From Campylobacter sp. RM10537 (GTDB lineage Bacteria; Campylobacterota; Campylobacteria; Campylobacterales; Campylobacteraceae), in contig NZ_CP059597.1 of assembly GCF_022369435.1 (NCBI RefSeq), positions 1,178,001 through 1,242,000 of the forward strand: a stretch of 64,000 bases of DNA, given 5' to 3'. The translations under genes and the position numbers were made by a program. Of this stretch, positions 61,301-64,000 are shown piece by piece; within the stretch, counting starts at the first letter, position 1; every line of letters begins with the position of its first letter. The notes beneath the pieces are model-generated. The model saw only the letters and a list, made by a program, of their open reading frames with translations. It was not told the origin of the DNA and searched no databases.

Positions 61301-63899
61301 ATTCTTTTGCAACATCTTTAAATCCAAAATACTTATCTGCATCCACTGCTACAGAATCTGATGTATACTGATAAGAAATATTTCCATTTTTTGTATTTGT
61401 AAAATGAAACAATCCAGAATCAGCAATATCTGGTATCAGTTGCGAAGCTAAATCTTTATTATTTATTGCATCTTCTAAATGAGATTTTATCAAAGCAGAA
61501 TTCTCATCAAAAGAACTTACCAAACCTTGATTAAATTCTTTAGAATTTAAATTTAATTTTCCATTAGATGCTATTAAAGCTTCAGATTTTGCTTTAAAAA
61601 CAATTTTAGCATCATGATTCCATTGACTTGGGTCTGGAACAAATCTTTTTGAAGCATAGTCACTGCCAAACAATAAAGAAAAATATAAATGCAAAGTCTC
61701 ATTATGAGCAGCAGCATCTTTAAGAGCATTCCAAGCAGATTCTCGTTGATGATCTTTTGATTTATTACTTGCAAAGTATTTTAAAGCGTCAAGCAAGCTA
61801 CCGCCTTTGGTAAAATAATCAGTCCAGTTAGTATTCCAAGATCCTAAATACTCTTTAGCAAAAAAACCATCTAGTTTAACATGAGATAAAACATCTTCTA
61901 TATTAAGATCTTGACTTAAAGATTTATTATTAATATTTCCATAAGAAACAATATTACCTTGAGCTATAATTTTACCACTATTATTAATTTGTGCTGATTT
62001 ATTTTTTGAAGTAGTATTGATATTGACATTCCCACCTGCTTGAATAGAAGCTTGTTTAGCATCTAAGTTATTAACATACTTTAAAATATCAATTCCGGCT
62101 TCCATATTCCAACGTTTAAAAAGTGTATCACCATAATTAGCCCAACCATTACCTTTAATTTTTTCATCAGAGCTTTGAATAGAGCCTGTTAAACTTGCAT
62201 TATTATTCAATTCTTTTACTTCAATGTTAATGTCTTTGTTAGCGACAATCAAACCATTATTATCAATAATATCAGCATTTAAATAAGCATTATTTAAACT
62301 ATTAAAAGTAGAATTATTGGTAATATGCGAAGCAGTTGCTTTCAAATCATTGCGTGCCAAGAAATATCCATCATTGATTATACTCCCTCTCGCATTAAGA
62401 GTTAAATCCTTTCCACTAGCAACAAGATTTTTATTAAAAATATCTTTTGCCTCAAGTCCTATTGAAGAAGAATTTTCAAGCTTTGAATTAATATATAAAT
62501 CACCCAAACTTTTAATATCAAGTAAATTTTTTGCATATAAATTACCATTATTAAGGGTTAAATTTTTATTAGCTTGTAAATAAATATTATTTTGACTAAA
62601 AATTTTTCCCTGATTAATAAAATCATCATTGTTTAAAGTTAAATATACATCTTTATTTGCTGAAATTTTGCCTTGGTTTTCAAAAAATCCTGTATTGATT
62701 TTCACATCGTCTAAAGTATTTATAGAACCAAAATTGATCGTTTTATTTTTAGCATGTAAATCTAAATTATCAGTATCAATTTGTGAATTTTCTACATTAA
62801 TTTTAAACACATCCTTAGTCTCTTTATTAAAATGAGTTTGTTTTGCATTTTCAAAATCTTGAGCATCAATTTTAATATTTTTACCTCTATATAATCCCTC
62901 ATTAGTGATTTTTCCATCAGCATTTAATCTTATATTATCTGCATCAATCAAAGAAGTTGTAACATCTCTGGCATTTACATCAATACTTCCTCCTTGATTT
63001 ACGCCAAGACCTTGAAATTCTGCATTACCATTGACTTTAACAATAATATCTTTAAGGCCTCTTATAATTCCAGTGTGTCTTACACCAACACCCTCTTCTG
63101 TGCTAACAAGGGTAACTGTATTTGCATACATAGAACCTAAATTCCTACCATCAATTCCATAATCAATCTTATCATTTGTTTGTCTTGAAGCAAGAATTTT
63201 AGGAATATTGTTATTGCTTAAATCTATTTTATTAAGTCCAGCTATAAAATTAATATTAGATAAGTATCTTCCTGATTGATAATGAGCAATATTACCAGCA
63301 ATACCTATGCTACGACTAATTACATTGAAATAATCTCCATCAACTACAACACCTTTTTCTCCAATATCTATTCTACCATTGCTTGTTGTTTCTGTTGTAA
63401 AATCTCCATTAAATTTACCCGCGCTAAGAGTAACTCCTTTGGTATTCAAAAAAGTTGCCCCATTAACACTAAAACCATTTTCATTGGCAAAAATTAAATT
63501 AGCACTTTTTCCAAATACCTCAACAGGGCCATTAATATTAGAACCTTGTTTACTGAAAATTTCATTAATGATAGTATTGGCATTTTGTTTTAAATTAGGA
63601 TTTTTATTTACCCATCCACCAATTTGAGAATTGCCATCAATTAAGCTATTATTAAAAATAACCCCATCTTTAACATTAAAATCTTCAAATTGATTATGCG
63701 AAACTCCATTTTTATTTGGATTTTTAATATTAATTACATCTGTATTATTGCTAGATTTTACCATATCAGTAGTTCTTGAAACAATAATATTACCATTTCT
63801 TTGACGCAAATCTGCTGATAGCAGTACGCAAGGAAACAAAGCACTAAGAAGCGTTAAGTTTAACGACAAACGAACAATTTTCTTTTTATTGAATTCCAT
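58323..63899 (-). CDS. Two-partner secretion exoprotein, filamentous-haemagglutinin type (TpsA)
   Basis: A 1858-residue surface or secreted adhesin. A long signal peptide (to about residue 30, ALFPCVLLSA) leads into the TPS domain (about 31-280) with the NPNL (NKNPNLKQN) and NENGF motifs that TpsB recognises. Then come haemagglutinin-type beta-helix repeats (many N/D/I-rich, for example DINIKNSNVVAD). A non-repetitive insert follows at about 620-980, ending in DDMILFEEVNRDGKTVFVPKF. More repeats follow and a short tail. There is no VENN motif and no toxin-like C-terminus, and no immunity gene follows. AGGAGGGG precedes ATG. Not known to me at this site in C. jejuni. Confidence 0.88.
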   Translation of the reverse strand: MEFNKKKIVRLSLNLTLLSALFPCVLLSADLRQRNGNIIVSRTTDMVKSSNNTDVINIKNPNKNGVSHNQFEDFNVKDGVIFNNSLIDGNSQIGGWVNKNPNLKQNANTIINEIFSKQGSNINGPVEVFGKSANLIFANENGFSVNGATFLNTKGVTLSAGKFNGDFTTETTSNGRIDIGEKGVVVDGDYFNVISRSIGIAGNIAHYQSGRYLSNINFIAGLNKIDLSNNNIPKILASRQTNDKIDYGIDGRNLGSMYANTVTLVSTEEGVGVRHTGIIRGLKDIIVKVNGNAEFQGLGVNQGGSIDVNARDVTTSLIDADNIRLNADGKITNEGLYRGKNIKIDAQDFENAKQTHFNKETKDVFKINVENSQIDTDNLDLHAKNKTINFGSINTLDDVKINTGFFENQGKISANKDVYLTLNNDDFINQGKIFSQNNIYLQANKNLTLNNGNLYAKNLLDIKSLGDLYINSKLENSSSIGLEAKDIFNKNLVASGKDLTLNARGSIINDGYFLARNDLKATASHITNNSTFNSLNNAYLNADIIDNNGLIVANKDINIEVKELNNNASLTGSIQSSDEKIKGNGWANYGDTLFKRWNMEAGIDILKYVNNLDAKQASIQAGGNVNINTTSKNKSAQINNSGKIIAQGNIVSYGNINNKSLSQDLNIEDVLSHVKLDGFFAKEYLGSWNTNWTDYFTKGGSLLDALKYFASNKSKDHQRESAWNALKDAAAHNETLHLYFSLLFGSDYASKRFVPDPSQWNHDAKIVFKAKSEALIASNGKLNLNSKEFNQGLVSSFDENSALIKSHLEDAINNKDLASQLIPDIADSGLFHFTNTKNGNISYQYTSDSVAVDADKYFGFKDVAKEFKDKNLDDATVVGDSFFQNQLIKDMYSKLGMHGTLSDEDIKRLLENGAKYANEHGLKLGQGLGKNQMADDMILFEEVNRDGKTVFVPKFYFSHKTLEANKGGVNIVGKDGIDINTDRFDSSLGNIASEGTVNINVDDKMNLHSSSVSGKNVNIQGNEVNIDTLLGVDEKGSHNSINKSQISGKDTVDVSANKDINIKNSNVVADSENSKITLHSKDGNINISNDYANSSSFKNTNTDAENTNALQTTDKVLSSNFKAGNIDIMSNKDVNIVGSNVDANHEINIKGKDVNIKDAHEKSNVTFDGIRYGKASISYEKGDSEITKSIGSNLNSKGDIKIDAENNVNVVGSNVKAENSIDLNGKNIDIKNGENTISSSLDSSTLSALGYRHDSVSSDSSLASSSNVEAGNLNLHAKNKATITGSHLDGKDINIHANEVDFVAAKNQKHMQSNSSAIGFFGDANIGLGGHEVGAKYSFTDQISSAGATYNDNFRGSSTLGSSEIGIEFAKTQKTEDESSYLSSSVKGMNINIEADGTLDIGGGNFEADKDVNLKGGEVKSTKYENTKTEDSTKFGIYAKEKLEAGGLAVSALNQGIGNLNNDKGPNYVVPTAQSVLNTIGVIHDNIAEASSGESIGFTFEKEHEQSSKENTTHIKAGGKLNIESTKGDIILNGVDAKADEIDIKAKDNFIANAAKSSSSASSVSFEMEMGNKRVAGYNVFDGGTAGGEIEFSAGGSRFKQDEAKYYNSNFDANNVKITTGKDTTLNGANIKASNNVDLNINGDLKINSLKDQFSSEKMSGSLGGSVGLDLSSNHIITGDFSGTVGIGYAKTDNQTVGTQSGISAGNELSGRLNGDLSLEGGILNSDTKKGNLSLGGKVIGSNIDIHEKSDGANVTLTGATGHSYRGKIDLNDHIDKTGKVNSAMNIDINGKKDYDLSQNTQNTQNTQDHSWNGGTIDTNGISIPKIKDGVNNFIHAGSDSSSDLHHQTSNLIRRGYE
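58480..58514 (-). repeat. 9-bp in-frame tandem repeat in tpsA
   Basis: The unit TATTTTGAG (plus strand) occurs three times in tandem, encoding the repeat QNTQNTQNTQ near residue 1790. Copy changes would keep the frame. Confidence 0.7.
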
Positions 63900-64000
63900 A
63901 AACCCCTCCTAAAATAATATTTTAGTTATTTTAAAATAAAAATGGTAATTTTTATCAATATTTTTAAATTAAAAAATAAAAAAAATGAATTTCATTCTTT
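63900..64000 (-). promoter_or_regulatory. tpsA upstream region
   Basis: A strong ribosome site, AGGAGGGG, lies just before the ATG. Above it the minus strand is almost pure A/T, with ATTGATAAAAATTACCATT and a small ATGAATTTCAT palindrome; a promoter is expected here but not delimited. Confidence 0.4.

Noticed and set aside
59185-63627. Several open frames antisense to tpsA, up to 89 codons
   Set aside because: Low-complexity Ser/Ile/Phe-rich shadows of the repetitive gene, without ribosome sites.
58323-63899. TpsA as a contact-dependent inhibition toxin (CdiA)
   Set aside because: No VENN motif, no recognisable toxin domain at the C-terminus, and tpsB, not an immunity gene, follows.
63900-63910. 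GGGG before tpsA as a phase-variation tract
   Set aside because: Only four G; it is simply a strong ribosome-binding site.

Overview
The window is AT-rich chromosomal DNA of a thermotolerant Campylobacter (Campylobacterota). The conserved gene order closely follows one stretch of the C. jejuni/C. coli chromosome: fdhA, nspC, cueO, moaD/E, moeA, then purM-coaE-dapF, pgi-galU-tup, the alpha-operon ribosomal genes with rpoA, dapD, mrp-ispDF, the chu haem locus, mutY, sdaC/sdaA and exbB-exbD-tonB. A G8 tract inside a glycosyltransferase gene is also typical of the genus. Species cannot be fixed from the sequence. As I recall the C. jejuni reference order, the his cluster after rplQ, acs after galU and kgtP before mutY are missing here, which suggests a reduced or host-adapted relative rather than C. 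jejuni itself.

Layout. Bases 1-6953 hold formate dehydrogenase (its catalytic gene is cut by the window edge and carries an in-frame UGA read as selenocysteine), a TorD-like chaperone, carboxynorspermidine decarboxylase, a Tat-exported copper oxidase and a molybdopterin operon. Bases 6950-13600 hold a frameshifted small gene, a phase-variable GT9 glycosyltransferase, purM, coaE, dapF, a glucosaminidase, an ATPase, a decayed gene and a Dps-family protein. Bases 13725-21000 hold pgi-galU, the tungstate transporter tupABC, a quinone reductase, a lipocalin and an alcohol dehydrogenase. Bases 21091-24427 are infA-rpmJ-rpsM-rpsK-rpsD-rpoA-rplQ.

Bases 25662-31648 are the main accessory island. Between dapD and mrp sits a minimal type II-C CRISPR-Cas system (cas9-cas1-cas2, a tracrRNA, and four repeats with three spacers) followed by an aldose 1-epimerase gene. 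Cas genes are on the plus strand; tracrRNA and crRNAs read from the minus strand toward cas2. From memory, Cas9 resembles the C. lari protein more than the C. jejuni one, and C. jejuni carries its locus elsewhere, after moeA. The tracrRNA can be folded by eye into the pseudoknotted tail seen in C. jejuni guide RNAs, and its 3' end abuts the cas2 stop codon.

Bases 31783-43719 carry mrp, ispDF, an atypical orphan response regulator whose 3' end overlaps the next gene through an A9 tract, pgpA, rpsT, prfA, and a haem module (HugZ-like oxidase plus ChuABCD) with Fur-box-like palindromes. Bases 43697-54419 carry a radical SAM protein, mutY, four tRNAs (Gly, Leu, Cys, Ser), ribD, serine uptake and deamination (sdaC-sdaA), and exbB-exbD-tonB, which can energise the haem receptor. 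Bases 54440-64000 hold a gene broken in an A8 tract, a start-less Cys-rich frame, a PP-loop ATPase, and a two-partner secretion pair: a 1858-residue TpsA exoprotein and its TpsB transporter.

Themes. Mo/W cofactor genes and the tungstate transporter plausibly serve formate dehydrogenase. TonB-ExbBD and Chu form an iron/haem system. Surface variation is represented by the phase-variable glycosyltransferase and TpsA. Several convergent pairs share palindromic terminators embedded in their last codons.
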